A stretch of 64,000 nucleotides of DNA from an uncultured Dokdonia sp. (GTDB lineage Bacteria > Bacteroidota > Bacteroidia > Flavobacteriales > Flavobacteriaceae): contig NZ_CANMDS010000002.1 of assembly GCF_947496725.1 (NCBI RefSeq), positions 124,001 through 188,000 of the forward strand, given 5' to 3'. Below, piece after piece: positions 15,558 to 23,699 of the stretch. The translations under genes were made by a program, and so were the position numbers. Under the pieces are notes generated by a model. It worked only from the letters and a program-made list of their open reading frames with translations. It was not told the DNA's origin and ran no database searches. Each line of letters starts with the position of its first letter. The first letter of the stretch is position 1.

Positions 15558-15879
15558 AAGCTTTCTAATTACAGATAAAAGATATGGAGGAATTTCTTAA
15601 TACAGAAAGGATTTTTTACGCTTTCGCGAAAGCGTAATCACTATCGCAACATTAGTCTAGTTACTAAATAACAACAATACATTCTCACACAAAAAAAGAC
15701 AAATAACCAAATTACTGAGATTGAGATATTTGCAAAAATTATTGGAAAATTACAAAAACGTATGTTTTATCGATAAAATGTAGTATTTTCAAGATATAAA
15801 TCCTAAAATCAATCAATTACGTATGTTTTGATTACACAAAAATGGCAATAACTACATTCAAAGTCCCAAATCATAAAAT
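15558..15879. other. Divergent intergenic region acs / hybrid kinase
   Basis: About 320 bp with no gene. It holds a repeat palindrome at 15619-15634, an 11-bp direct repeat ACGTATGTTTT at 15758-15768 and 15819-15829 (61 bp apart), and a small palindrome TTTATCGATAAA at 15766-15777 overlapping the first repeat. These could be operators of either gene. No good TAnnTTTG box is seen for the kinase. Confidence 0.4.
15619..15634. repeat. Repeated palindrome, intergenic (acs upstream)
   Basis: Core of a full 20-bp copy at 15617-15636, about 60 bp upstream of acs. Confidence 0.95.
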
Positions 15880-18108
15880 ATGCTAAGACTAACCATTTTA
15901 CTTTTCGCATTTTTCATTTTTCTACAGCCATCTATTTCTTTTGGTCAAGACATATTCTCGCAAGAAGATATCTTAATGCTTCAAGAAAAAGAGCTTACAA
16001 AAGAAGAGATCAACTCATATTTACCTCTCGTTCTAGAGCTATTTAATGAATCTAGTTATGAAAAAATAATTGAGACTGTTCCTTACCTTATTAAAAATGC
16101 CCAACGCTTAGAAGAAAATGCACTGGCTGCACGGCTAAGAAGTGCTTTAGGCAATGCTTTTATACAAGTAGACAACACGCACGGAGCCGAAGAGCTCTTT
16201 ACTAAAAGTCTTGAAGAAAGTAAACGCACAAATGACACATATGGGATTGTTACCGCATACTTAAACTTAGGTAACACATTTTTTGACCAAGATCCAAAAA
16301 AAGCAATTGGCTACTTTGAAAAATCGTTAGAGCCTAGCAACGACATCAAGGATAAAACGATGGTTCATTTTATAGCAAATAACAACCTTGCTGAGCTGTA
16401 TGTGACTATGGATGATCCTGAAAATGCTCAAGTTTATCTTGACAAGGCAAAGGCTTTAATAGAACTACATAACTTTAATGGTAGAAGGCAAAACTTTGAA
16501 AGCACCATCTATTATGTACAAGGAGGTATTTACCTGCTTAAAGACAAACCTCTTGAGGCAGTAAAATCAATTACAAAGTCTATCGAAATAGGCGGTGATA
16601 AGCAAGATGACAATTATAAAATTGATAATTATAAAAACCTGATGCAGGCGTATGAGTCACTGGGCAGGTACAAAGAGATTAACGAGGTGCGTAAGGTATA
16701 TGACGCCTTAGTTGAAAAGCGATATGAAGCCAATAAAATTAAACAAGAAAAAAATGCTACTTCGCGTTTTAATCTCAACAAATACAAACAAGAACTAAGA
16801 GCATCAGAGTTAGAAAATGACTTAGCCACCCAGATGGCTCAGAAAAATAATTTATTACTTAATACTGCACTTGCAATAGGGGTAATCTTACTTATTCTAA
16901 TAGGTTCCCTATTATATGGAAGAACAAAAAGAAACAAGCTGTTACGAAACCTGAGAGCAAAAAACAGACAATATCTTAAAGCAAAGAAGAAGTCTCAAAA
17001 ACTAGCAAGTAGTAACACTAAATTTCTATCTACTATAAGCCACGAGTTGAGAACACCCCTGTATGGAATCATTGGCCTATCCTCTGTTTTTTTAGAAGAT
17101 CCTGCACTTAAATCGCATAAAGATGATCTCAAGTCCTTAAAATTTTCGGCAGATTATTTACTGGCTTTGGTAAATGACATACTGAGTTTAAATAAATATG
17201 ACTCTAAGGAAGGTGAGCGCATACAGATGTCAAATTTTAGCTTAGACAGATTAATACATCACATAGGGCAAAATCTAGAGTTTATTAATAAGAAGAATAA
17301 CAATAGTTTTCATAGCATTATCGCTCCAGAGATTCCTAACACATTGTACGGTGATAAAACCAAGATATCACAAGTGCTTATGAACTTAATGAGTAATGCG
17401 AGCAAGTTTACAGAAGATGGAAACATAACTATTAAGGCTACCCTTATCAAGCAAGTAGGTAAAGTACACAGCATATTATTTGAAGTAAAAGATACCGGTC
17501 AAGGTATACCAGAAGAAGAACAAGCAAACATTTTTAATGAATTTGCCCAAGTAGAAAACTTACCTACACAAGAAGGAACAGGCCTAGGATTACCTATTGT
17601 AAATAAGATTTTAAAAATACTAGGAAGTAAACTCTCATTAGAAAGTAGCCCCAACAAGGGTTCAAATTTTTACTTTGAAATAGATCTTGAGACCGGGAGT
17701 GAAGAACACGTAGAAGCTCCATTTGAAATCTCAGGTTATGATAAGCTTAAAGGTAAAAAAATACTTATTGTAGATGATAATAAGATCAATCAAGTAGTTA
17801 CCAAAAAAGTTCTCGAGCAATATAGTATTGAAAACAATACGGCTAGTAACGGCCTAGAGGCTGTATCTATGGTACAAGAAAATACGTATGACTTTATACT
17901 TATGGATATAAATATGCCAGTGATGAATGGTATAGATGCGAGTGTAGCCATAAGAGAATTTAATACCACTACACCTATTATAGCATTAACTGCAACAAAC
18001 TATAATAATGGATGTAATGAGCTAGGCAAACACGGTATAAATGATAGTATTTTAAAACCGTATAAGACAGAAAAGCTTCTTGCTTTATTATTGCATCACC
18101 TATCATAG
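15880..18108 (+). CDS. Hybrid sensor histidine kinase / response regulator with TPR sensor
   Basis: A 742-residue protein. A signal peptide (about 1-22, ending SFGQD) is followed by TPR-like helical repeats at about 60-280 (AYLNLGNTFFDQDPKKAIGYFEKSLE). One transmembrane helix lies at about 325-345, then a basic coiled coil. The HisKA H-box is FLSTISHELRTPLYGI (His near 388). The ATPase domain has LMNLMSNASKF, DTGQGIPEEEQ and GTGLGLPIVNKI. The C-terminal receiver has ILIVDDNKINQ near 627 and phospho-Asp in FILMDINMPVMNG near 675. The architecture is that of BarA-like kinases that signal through an Hpt partner, with a periplasmic TPR sensor typical of Bacteroidetes. The ligand is unknown. Confidence 0.9.
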   Translation: MLRLTILLFAFFIFLQPSISFGQDIFSQEDILMLQEKELTKEEINSYLPLVLELFNESSYEKIIETVPYLIKNAQRLEENALAARLRSALGNAFIQVDNTHGAEELFTKSLEESKRTNDTYGIVTAYLNLGNTFFDQDPKKAIGYFEKSLEPSNDIKDKTMVHFIANNNLAELYVTMDDPENAQVYLDKAKALIELHNFNGRRQNFESTIYYVQGGIYLLKDKPLEAVKSITKSIEIGGDKQDDNYKIDNYKNLMQAYESLGRYKEINEVRKVYDALVEKRYEANKIKQEKNATSRFNLNKYKQELRASELENDLATQMAQKNNLLLNTALAIGVILLILIGSLLYGRTKRNKLLRNLRAKNRQYLKAKKKSQKLASSNTKFLSTISHELRTPLYGIIGLSSVFLEDPALKSHKDDLKSLKFSADYLLALVNDILSLNKYDSKEGERIQMSNFSLDRLIHHIGQNLEFINKKNNNSFHSIIAPEIPNTLYGDKTKISQVLMNLMSNASKFTEDGNITIKATLIKQVGKVHSILFEVKDTGQGIPEEEQANIFNEFAQVENLPTQEGTGLGLPIVNKILKILGSKLSLESSPNKGSNFYFEIDLETGSEEHVEAPFEISGYDKLKGKKILIVDDNKINQVVTKKVLEQYSIENNTASNGLEAVSMVQENTYDFILMDINMPVMNGIDASVAIREFNTTTPIIALTATNYNNGCNELGKHGINDSILKPYKTEKLLALLLHHLS

Positions 18109-18387
18109 CATACTCACAAAATGTATAAAACAGACTTAATAATTAACCTATAAAATTGATTATAAGCAAATTACCTTACAAGTTGATAGGAAATTTATTC
18201 ATTTACAAATGCTTACAACCATTTACAAGCGACTATAAACGTAAGTAAGCGTTTACCTTTCGTATGGAGATTGTTTTATGTTTCATATTTGCACTGTTCA
18301 CAAGAACGATGATTTTCTTGGGAGTGACTCAAGAAAGAACTGAAACTAATTTGGCAGGCTTAACCTGCTCAAGAAAACAATTTTATT
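18109..18387. promoter_or_regulatory. ssb upstream region with phased TTACAA repeats and leader hairpins
   Basis: No gene seen in 279 bp. TTACAA occurs at 18203, 18213 and 18223, exactly 10 bp apart, with another at 18176. A TACCTTTC box lies near 18254. The predicted leader contains CAAGAA...TTCTTG (18301-18320) and GCAGG...CCTGC (18354-18368), two possible small hairpins. The repeats could be a helically phased protein-binding site. Confidence 0.35.
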
Positions 18388-18726
18388 ATGAATGCATTAC
18401 GCAACAAAGTACAACTTATTGGACGTTTAGGTCAAGACCCACAAATCACAACTTTTCCAGACGGAAACAAAATTGCCAACTTCTCAATGGCTACAGATGA
18501 TTCTTATAAAGACAAGAATGGACAAAAGATAGAGCGCACCTACTGGCACAACATCGTAGTACGTGGTGGCCTTGTAAAAGTGTTAGAGAGCTATGTACAA
18601 AAAGGACAAGAAATTGCTATAGAAGGAAAACTTACTAACCGCTCTTGGGAAGATAAAGATGGTATAAAAAGGTACACAACAGAGATTGTGTGCAATGAGT
18701 TGTTAATGCTTAGTAAAAATAACTAG
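18388..18726 (+). CDS. ssb: Single-stranded DNA-binding protein, short form without acidic tail
   Basis: A 112-residue OB-fold protein. Conserved features are NKVQLIGRLGQDPQ, FSMATDDSYKDKNG, TYWHNIVVRGGLVKVLESYVQKGQEIAIEGKL, and SWEDKDGIKRYTTEIVCNEL. It coats single-stranded DNA. The protein ends at ELLMLSKNN and therefore lacks the Gly/Pro linker and the acidic DDDIPF-type tip through which bacterial SSBs recruit RecQ, exonuclease I and other partners. That makes it either a specialised second SSB or one with another recruitment mode. recQ follows 125 bp downstream on the same strand with its own promoter box. Confidence 0.93.
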   Translation: MNALRNKVQLIGRLGQDPQITTFPDGNKIANFSMATDDSYKDKNGQKIERTYWHNIVVRGGLVKVLESYVQKGQEIAIEGKLTNRSWEDKDGIKRYTTEIVCNELLMLSKNN

Positions 18727-18838
18727 TAGCTTATCACTTAGTTTACAGTCAGATATATGCGTCATCAATTTTATTTATATGTCTGGTTGTAACTTAAGTC
18801 TCCATCATAAAATAGGAATATTAAAATCATACATTGAG

Positions 18839-18846
18839 TACCTTTG
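18839..18846 (+). promoter_or_regulatory. -7 element (TACCTTTG) five bases before recQ
   Basis: Exact TAnnTTTG ending five bases before the ATG at 18852. It supports this ATG over the in-frame TTG at 18834, which lies upstream of the box, and predicts a leaderless recQ mRNA. Confidence 0.5.
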
Positions 18847-18851
18847 TCGCA

Positions 18852-20957
18852 ATGACAAATTCTGCACTACCCACACAACAAGATTTACATAAATTACTCA
18901 AAACTCACTTTGGTTATGATAATTTCCGCCCTAACCAGCAAGAGATTATTGAGTCCATTTGTAATGGGCAAGATGCACTAGTCATAATGCCTACGGGTGG
19001 TGGTAAATCTATGTGTTTTCAACTGCCAGCTCTGGCGCTTGACGGGGTTGCCCTCGTGATCTCACCGCTTATTGCTTTAATGAAAGATCAGGTAGATGCT
19101 TTGCGAGCAAATGGTATTAAGGCAGCCTATTATAACAGTACACAACCACCAGAAGAGACGCAAAAGGTACTGTCAGACCTACAGCACAATGCGCTAGATC
19201 TTATTTATGTGGCTCCAGAGAGTTTGCAACTATTAGATCCCGTACTTTCTACAATAAAGATATCACTCATTGCCATAGATGAGGCGCACTGTATCTCATC
19301 TTGGGGACACGACTTTAGACCCGCTTACACACAATTAGGTTATTTAAAAAGACGTTATCCAGAAACACCACTTGTAGCACTCACGGCAACTGCAGATAGG
19401 TCTACGCAAGATGACATTGCACAACAACTTAGTATCCCACAAGCAAAAAAATACATCTCCTCTTTTGACAGACCAAACCTCTATCTGGACGTGCGACCAG
19501 GTCAAAAAAGAAACGAGCAAATACTAGACTTTCTAGAAGATCACCCTTTTGAGAGTGGTATCATTTACTGTCTATCAAGAAAAAGCACAGAAAATCTCGC
19601 GGCCAAACTTAAGAGCAACGGGCACAACGCTGCCGCCTACCACGCAGGTATGAGTGCAGAGCAACGCTCAAAAGTGCAAGAAGATTTTATAAACGATACC
19701 ACACCTATAATTTGTGCGACTATTGCCTTTGGGATGGGTATTGACAAGAGTAATGTGCGCTGGGTGATACACTATAATATGCCTAAAAACCTTGAAGGAT
19801 ATTATCAAGAGATAGGTAGAGCCGGCCGTGATGGATTACCGTCACACACGGTACTTTTTTATAGCTATGCAGACACGATGCAGCTACGCCAGTTTATAGA
19901 CGGAGCAAAAAATGCCGACTACCAGATGGCAAAGCTTGACCGTATGCAGCAATATGCAGAGGCACTAAGCTGTAGGCGTAAAGTCCTCATAAATTACTTT
20001 GGGGAGTTCTTATCGCAAGACTGTGGAAACTGTGACATTTGTAAAAATGCCCCCGCATATTTTGATGGCACCGTACTTACCCAAAAAGTACTTTCTGGTG
20101 TGGCCCGTATGCAGCAAAAAGAAGCTATGGGTACTGTAATAGATGTGCTACGAGGTTCTCAAAACGCACAGGTGTATGACAAAGGGTACCAAAATATCAA
20201 AACTTATGGCGCTGCAAAGGATGTCTCTTGGCGAGATCTTCAGCAGTATGTGATACAAATGATTAATCAAGGATTGTTAGAAATACGCTTTCGCGAAAGC
20301 GGAAGACTTCTCCTCACACCGCTTTCTAAAGAAGTTTTATACGACGGTAAAAAGATACAACTCGCAAAACCTAGTAAGGAAAAAGCCAAACCGATTACTA
20401 AAGAACGTAAGCCTAAAAAACCAAAAGGTTCTCTTTTTGAAAAACTACGAGAGCTAAGAGCCGAACTAGCTAGAGAGGCAAATGTTGCGGCTTATATTGT
20501 ATTCTCAGATGCGTCTCTTAAAGATATGGAAGACCAAGAGCCTGTGACTCAAAAACAGTTTTTAGACATACAAGGTGTAGGGCAAGCCAAAATGGAAAAA
20601 TATGGCGCCGACTTTTTAAAACTCATCAAAGAACACCTCAAAAAACCAAAACCTAAAAGCGGTAGCAAAACGTATCTCGAGACTAAAAACCTCATCCAGC
20701 AAGGTCTCTCACTTGAAGAAATTGCAGAGACTCGCAAACTCACCATAGGCTCTGTTTACAATCACCTCATAAAGCTGCACGAAGAGGGTATGGAGATAGA
20801 CTTTTACCAGTTTATACAGCCTGTAGAGGTCAAGCAAGTACACGACGCTATCTTGAAAGTAGCAGATCCAGATAAGCTCAAATCTTTTTATGAATACTTC
20901 AAGGAGGAGATGCCGTATTGGAAAATAAGACTTGCGCTATTTTTAAAAGGTAGGTAG
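18852..20957 (+). CDS. recQ: ATP-dependent DNA helicase RecQ
   Basis: A 701-residue 3'-5' helicase from ATG 18852. Domain order is: SF2 helicase core with FRPNQQEII, Walker A MPTGGGKSMCFQLPA, DEAHCISSWGHDFRPAY, ALTATAD, and motif VI EIGRAGRDG. Then comes the RecQ-C zinc module CRRKVLINYFGE...CGNCDICK near 390-410, the winged helix, an HRDC domain near 525-600 (KLRELRAELAREANV), and a C-terminal helix-turn-helix (LSLEEIAETRKLTIGSVYNHLIKL). It repairs stalled forks and recombination intermediates. A palindrome copy at 20286-20301 encodes RFRESG in the winged-helix region. Confidence 0.94.
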   Translation: MTNSALPTQQDLHKLLKTHFGYDNFRPNQQEIIESICNGQDALVIMPTGGGKSMCFQLPALALDGVALVISPLIALMKDQVDALRANGIKAAYYNSTQPPEETQKVLSDLQHNALDLIYVAPESLQLLDPVLSTIKISLIAIDEAHCISSWGHDFRPAYTQLGYLKRRYPETPLVALTATADRSTQDDIAQQLSIPQAKKYISSFDRPNLYLDVRPGQKRNEQILDFLEDHPFESGIIYCLSRKSTENLAAKLKSNGHNAAAYHAGMSAEQRSKVQEDFINDTTPIICATIAFGMGIDKSNVRWVIHYNMPKNLEGYYQEIGRAGRDGLPSHTVLFYSYADTMQLRQFIDGAKNADYQMAKLDRMQQYAEALSCRRKVLINYFGEFLSQDCGNCDICKNAPAYFDGTVLTQKVLSGVARMQQKEAMGTVIDVLRGSQNAQVYDKGYQNIKTYGAAKDVSWRDLQQYVIQMINQGLLEIRFRESGRLLLTPLSKEVLYDGKKIQLAKPSKEKAKPITKERKPKKPKGSLFEKLRELRAELAREANVAAYIVFSDASLKDMEDQEPVTQKQFLDIQGVGQAKMEKYGADFLKLIKEHLKKPKPKSGSKTYLETKNLIQQGLSLEEIAETRKLTIGSVYNHLIKLHEEGMEIDFYQFIQPVEVKQVHDAILKVADPDKLKSFYEYFKEEMPYWKIRLALFLKGR
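20286..20301. repeat. Repeated palindrome, intragenic (recQ)
   Basis: Perfect 16-bp core read as RFRES. Confidence 0.95.
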
Positions 20958-20984
20958 TTTTCTTTTTTACCTATTTTTAGGGCT

Positions 20985-22427
20985 ATGAAAGAATTTACGC
21001 TTTCGCGAAAAATAGGTTTTATCACAGGCCCGTTACTTTGCATTCTCATACTGGCATTACCTTTTGATATTATCAACCCAGCGATAGATAGAGTGGTTGC
21101 CATTGCCGTATGGATGATTATCTGGTGGATTACAGAAGCTGTTTCTATTTCTGTGACGGCGTTAATCCCGTTAGCACTATTTCCACTACTTGGTATAGGT
21201 ACTATAAAAGAAGTTGCAAGCAACTATGCAAACCCTATTGTGTATCTGTTTTTTGGAGGATTTGTCATCGCGCTAGCACTAGAAAAAGTACAGCTACACA
21301 AGCGCATTGCGTTATCAATTCTTAAAATCACAGGCACAAAGGCAAACGGTATCATCTTAGGTTTTATGATTGCCACTGGCCTTATGAGTATGTGGATTTC
21401 AAACACAGCAAGTACGGTAGTGATGCTCCCTATAGCTGTATCTGTTATACAGCTTCTCATAGATGACGAAGATGGATTTACAAAAAACGACCGCAACTTT
21501 GCACTTAGTATTATGCTAGGTATCGCCTTTGGCGCAAATATAGGTGGGATGGCGACCTTGATAGGCACACCACCTAACTCTGTAATGCTTGCCTTTTTAA
21601 ATGAAAGTTATAATGTAGATATAGGCTTTTTTCAATGGATGAAAATGGGTGTTCCCTTTTCTATCTTATTGATGACTATTACCTACTTTATGATTACCCG
21701 CGTCTTTTATCGCAACGGTTTAGGCACCATAGGTAAGTCTGCAAATATTATACAAACCGAACTTGATAAACTAGGTCCTATCTCAAAGGGTGAGAAAGTA
21801 GTGCTTGCCATATTCCTCATTACAGCAATCTCGTGGATGTTGCGCTCGTATTTAAACAACCTGCTACCAGATATTACCCTAACAGACACGACCATTTCTG
21901 TCATTGCCGCACTACTTATGTTTATTGTACCTATTGATTACAAGAAAGGTTCTTTTCCGCTCAATTGGGAAGATACTTCGCGATTACCTTGGGGGATTCT
22001 CATTCTCTTTGGCGGCGGTCTCGCACTTGCCTCCGGACTAGCACAATCTGGTTTTATAGATATGATAGGTTCCTACATATCACAGCAGGAAGACTGGAGT
22101 ATGTGGGTGGTGACTGCCGTGCTTATTTTCTTAATGCTCTTTATGACCGAGTTAATGAGTAATGTAGCCCTCGTGACCATACTCGTACCTCTTGTGGTAG
22201 GTATTGCCATCGGGATGGATGTGCCTATGCTACAAATGGTCATTCCCGTAACCCTTGCTTCTAGTTGTGCTTTTATGCTCCCTATGGCTACACCGCCTAA
22301 TGCGATTGTATTTGCAAGTGGTCACGTGCGCGTAGATCAGATGGCCCGTGTGGGTGTGGTTTTAAATCTCATCTCTGTAGGGTTGCTGTTTGCACTGGCG
22401 TATTATGTGATACCGGTATTGTTTTAA
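20985..22427 (+). CDS. DASS/SLC13 family anion transporter
   Basis: A 480-residue polytopic inner-membrane protein with about 11 hydrophobic segments. It carries the two SNT-type clamshell motifs of divalent anion:sodium symporters: MWISNTASTVVMLPIA near 135 and TELMSNVALVTILVPL near 390. The GTPPNSVM and ATPPNAIVFASG loops contribute to the Na+/dicarboxylate site. It probably imports C4-dicarboxylates or related anions with Na+. The N-terminal FTLSRKIGF is encoded partly by a degenerate palindrome (20998-21010). A TATTTTTA box lies five bases before the ATG. Confidence 0.9.
   Translation: MKEFTLSRKIGFITGPLLCILILALPFDIINPAIDRVVAIAVWMIIWWITEAVSISVTALIPLALFPLLGIGTIKEVASNYANPIVYLFFGGFVIALALEKVQLHKRIALSILKITGTKANGIILGFMIATGLMSMWISNTASTVVMLPIAVSVIQLLIDDEDGFTKNDRNFALSIMLGIAFGANIGGMATLIGTPPNSVMLAFLNESYNVDIGFFQWMKMGVPFSILLMTITYFMITRVFYRNGLGTIGKSANIIQTELDKLGPISKGEKVVLAIFLITAISWMLRSYLNNLLPDITLTDTTISVIAALLMFIVPIDYKKGSFPLNWEDTSRLPWGILILFGGGLALASGLAQSGFIDMIGSYISQQEDWSMWVVTAVLIFLMLFMTELMSNVALVTILVPLVVGIAIGMDVPMLQMVIPVTLASSCAFMLPMATPPNAIVFASGHVRVDQMARVGVVLNLISVGLLFALAYYVIPVLF
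20998..21010. repeat. Degenerate palindrome copy (DASS transporter start)
   Basis: CGCTTTCGCGAAA is intact; the right outer arm is lost. Read as TLSRK. Confidence 0.8.
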
Positions 22428-22432
22428 AATCA

Positions 22433-22448
22433 CGCTTTCGCGAAAGCG
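22433..22448. repeat. Repeated palindrome between convergent stops
   Basis: Perfect core 5 bp after the DASS transporter stop and 8 bp after the RibA-like stop, so it occupies almost the whole 29-bp gap between two convergent genes. Confidence 0.95.
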
Positions 22449-22456
22449 TACTCACA

Positions 22457-22969
22457 TTACAACTCCGTAGGTTGAATACCAGTTACACGTATGCCGAGAT
22501 CTGTGAGTGTTTTGGTTTTCTTTTCATTACCCGTAATCATCGTGATGGAATTTACCTCTAGATGCTTCAAAATCTTTGCTGCTGCCGAAAAGTCTCTATT
22601 GTCTTTATGAAAACCTACGGCCTCGTACGCATCTGCTTGAGGCATACCTTGTTTTTTGAGCGGTAATGTATTAAGGAGTGCATAATGACCATTTCCTTTT
22701 CCCTCTTGCTCTAGCCAGATTACAATGCCCTTTCCTGCTCGTTCTATAAGTTGCTGGGATATTCCCATTTGCTCACGGCAATCACACTCTATACTATTAA
22801 AATGGTGAGCAAAAATGCACGATGAATGCACCCTACAGAGCACATCTTCTTCTCCCGAAATATCTCCCATCACTAGCGCGTGAGACTCCTTGATACCGTC
22901 ATAAAAGAGTATCTCTTTATAGGTGCCATATTTAGTTTTAATAGTTCCTTCGGCGAGTTGTACAATCAT
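22457..22969 (-). CDS. GTP cyclohydrolase II-like protein (RibA paralogue)
   Basis: A 170-residue protein of the RibA fold, shorter than the roughly 200-residue E. coli enzyme. The three zinc cysteines are kept in HSSC...ECDC. Arginine is kept in KDNRDFSAA, corresponding to the catalytic Arg of RibA. The strongly conserved RQEGR(G/N)IGL segment reads EQEGKGNGH, and the catalytic tyrosine segment (RAYALQ in E. coli) reads TLPLKK. It may act on GTP, on another nucleotide, or be inactive. It is not fused to RibB and not near riboflavin genes. It is monocistronic or paired with the downstream-reading gap. Confidence 0.75.
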   Translation of the reverse strand: MIVQLAEGTIKTKYGTYKEILFYDGIKESHALVMGDISGEEDVLCRVHSSCIFAHHFNSIECDCREQMGISQQLIERAGKGIVIWLEQEGKGNGHYALLNTLPLKKQGMPQADAYEAVGFHKDNRDFSAAAKILKHLEVNSITMITGNEKKTKTLTDLGIRVTGIQPTEL

Positions 22970-22990
22970 TGTGTTGTGGTATTTACTAGT

Positions 22991-23575
22991 TTACTTTTTT
23001 ACCATTTTGATAAATAACTCCTTACCTGCACGAGCAGCTACTGAGTTATAGGCAGTCTCCATTTTTTGAATGTCAAAGTGTTCTGAAAACAAGCTTTCAT
23101 ATTCTGTAGTGCTTCCTCCGTATGGTGGTCCTTTCTCAGTAAGAGGGAAATTAAAAAGTAAACCTACCAGCTTCCCTTTAGCTCTAAGCAATGTATGCAT
23201 ATGTGCAACATAAGCAGGCCTCAAATCTGGCTGCAATGCGCAGAAAAACGTTTGCTCTAGGATTACATCAAACTGACCGTCATACGTAAAGAAATCTTCT
23301 TGTATGAGTTGCGAACTAGGAAAATCTGGCACTCGCTGTTTCAAATTTTCTAATGCTAGTTGAGAAAAGTCTACTACATACACATTTTTAAACCCCTGCT
23401 CCCAGCAGTACTGGGCCTCATAGCTATAACCGCCACCAGGGATTAAAATTTTAAGCTCCTTATTTTCTAATTGATCGAGGTAGGCTTTGATAGGTGGAGA
23501 GACCTCTTTTAGGTCCCAACCTGTACTTCCATCGGCATAGCGATTATTCCAATAGGTTGACGTGAGTTCCATCAT
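22991..23575 (-). CDS. TPMT-family SAM-dependent methyltransferase
   Basis: A 194-residue class I methyltransferase of the thiopurine S-methyltransferase type: YWNNRYADGSTGWDLKEVSP at the N terminus, SAM-binding LKILIPGGGYSYEAQYC near 40, VYVVDFSQLAL near 67, and DVILEQTFFCALQP near 105. The family methylates thiol, selenium or tellurium compounds or halides/thiocyanate; the substrate here cannot be read. It lies 21 bp upstream of the RibA-like gene on the same strand. Two adjacent ATGs are possible starts. Confidence 0.85.
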   Translation of the reverse strand: MMELTSTYWNNRYADGSTGWDLKEVSPPIKAYLDQLENKELKILIPGGGYSYEAQYCWEQGFKNVYVVDFSQLALENLKQRVPDFPSSQLIQEDFFTYDGQFDVILEQTFFCALQPDLRPAYVAHMHTLLRAKGKLVGLLFNFPLTEKGPPYGGSTTEYESLFSEHFDIQKMETAYNSVAARAGKELFIKMVKK

Positions 23576-23669
23576 TTAGGCTTTAGTTTTAAAACAACAT
23601 CTAGTGCACAGCAATTTAAGTAAATTACTGGTAGCAAGTTTTAAATGTAGTTTGTGTTGCTTGTTGTTA

Positions 23670-23685
23670 CGCTTTCGCGAAAGCG
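23670..23685. repeat. Repeated palindrome, intergenic after kinase stop
   Basis: Core of a 20-bp copy at 23668-23687, 14 bp past the stop of the minus-strand YfiR-domain kinase. Confidence 0.95.
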
Positions 23686-23699
23686 TAATCTAACCCTAA

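Noticed and set aside
15558-15879. Small RNA gene between acs and the hybrid kinase
   Set aside because: No terminator hairpin or clear promoter defines a transcript; only short repeats are visible.
18264-18500. Open frame overlapping the ssb leader and 5' end
   Set aside because: It overlaps ssb in another frame, has no recognisable domain or signal, and its composition is not coding-like.
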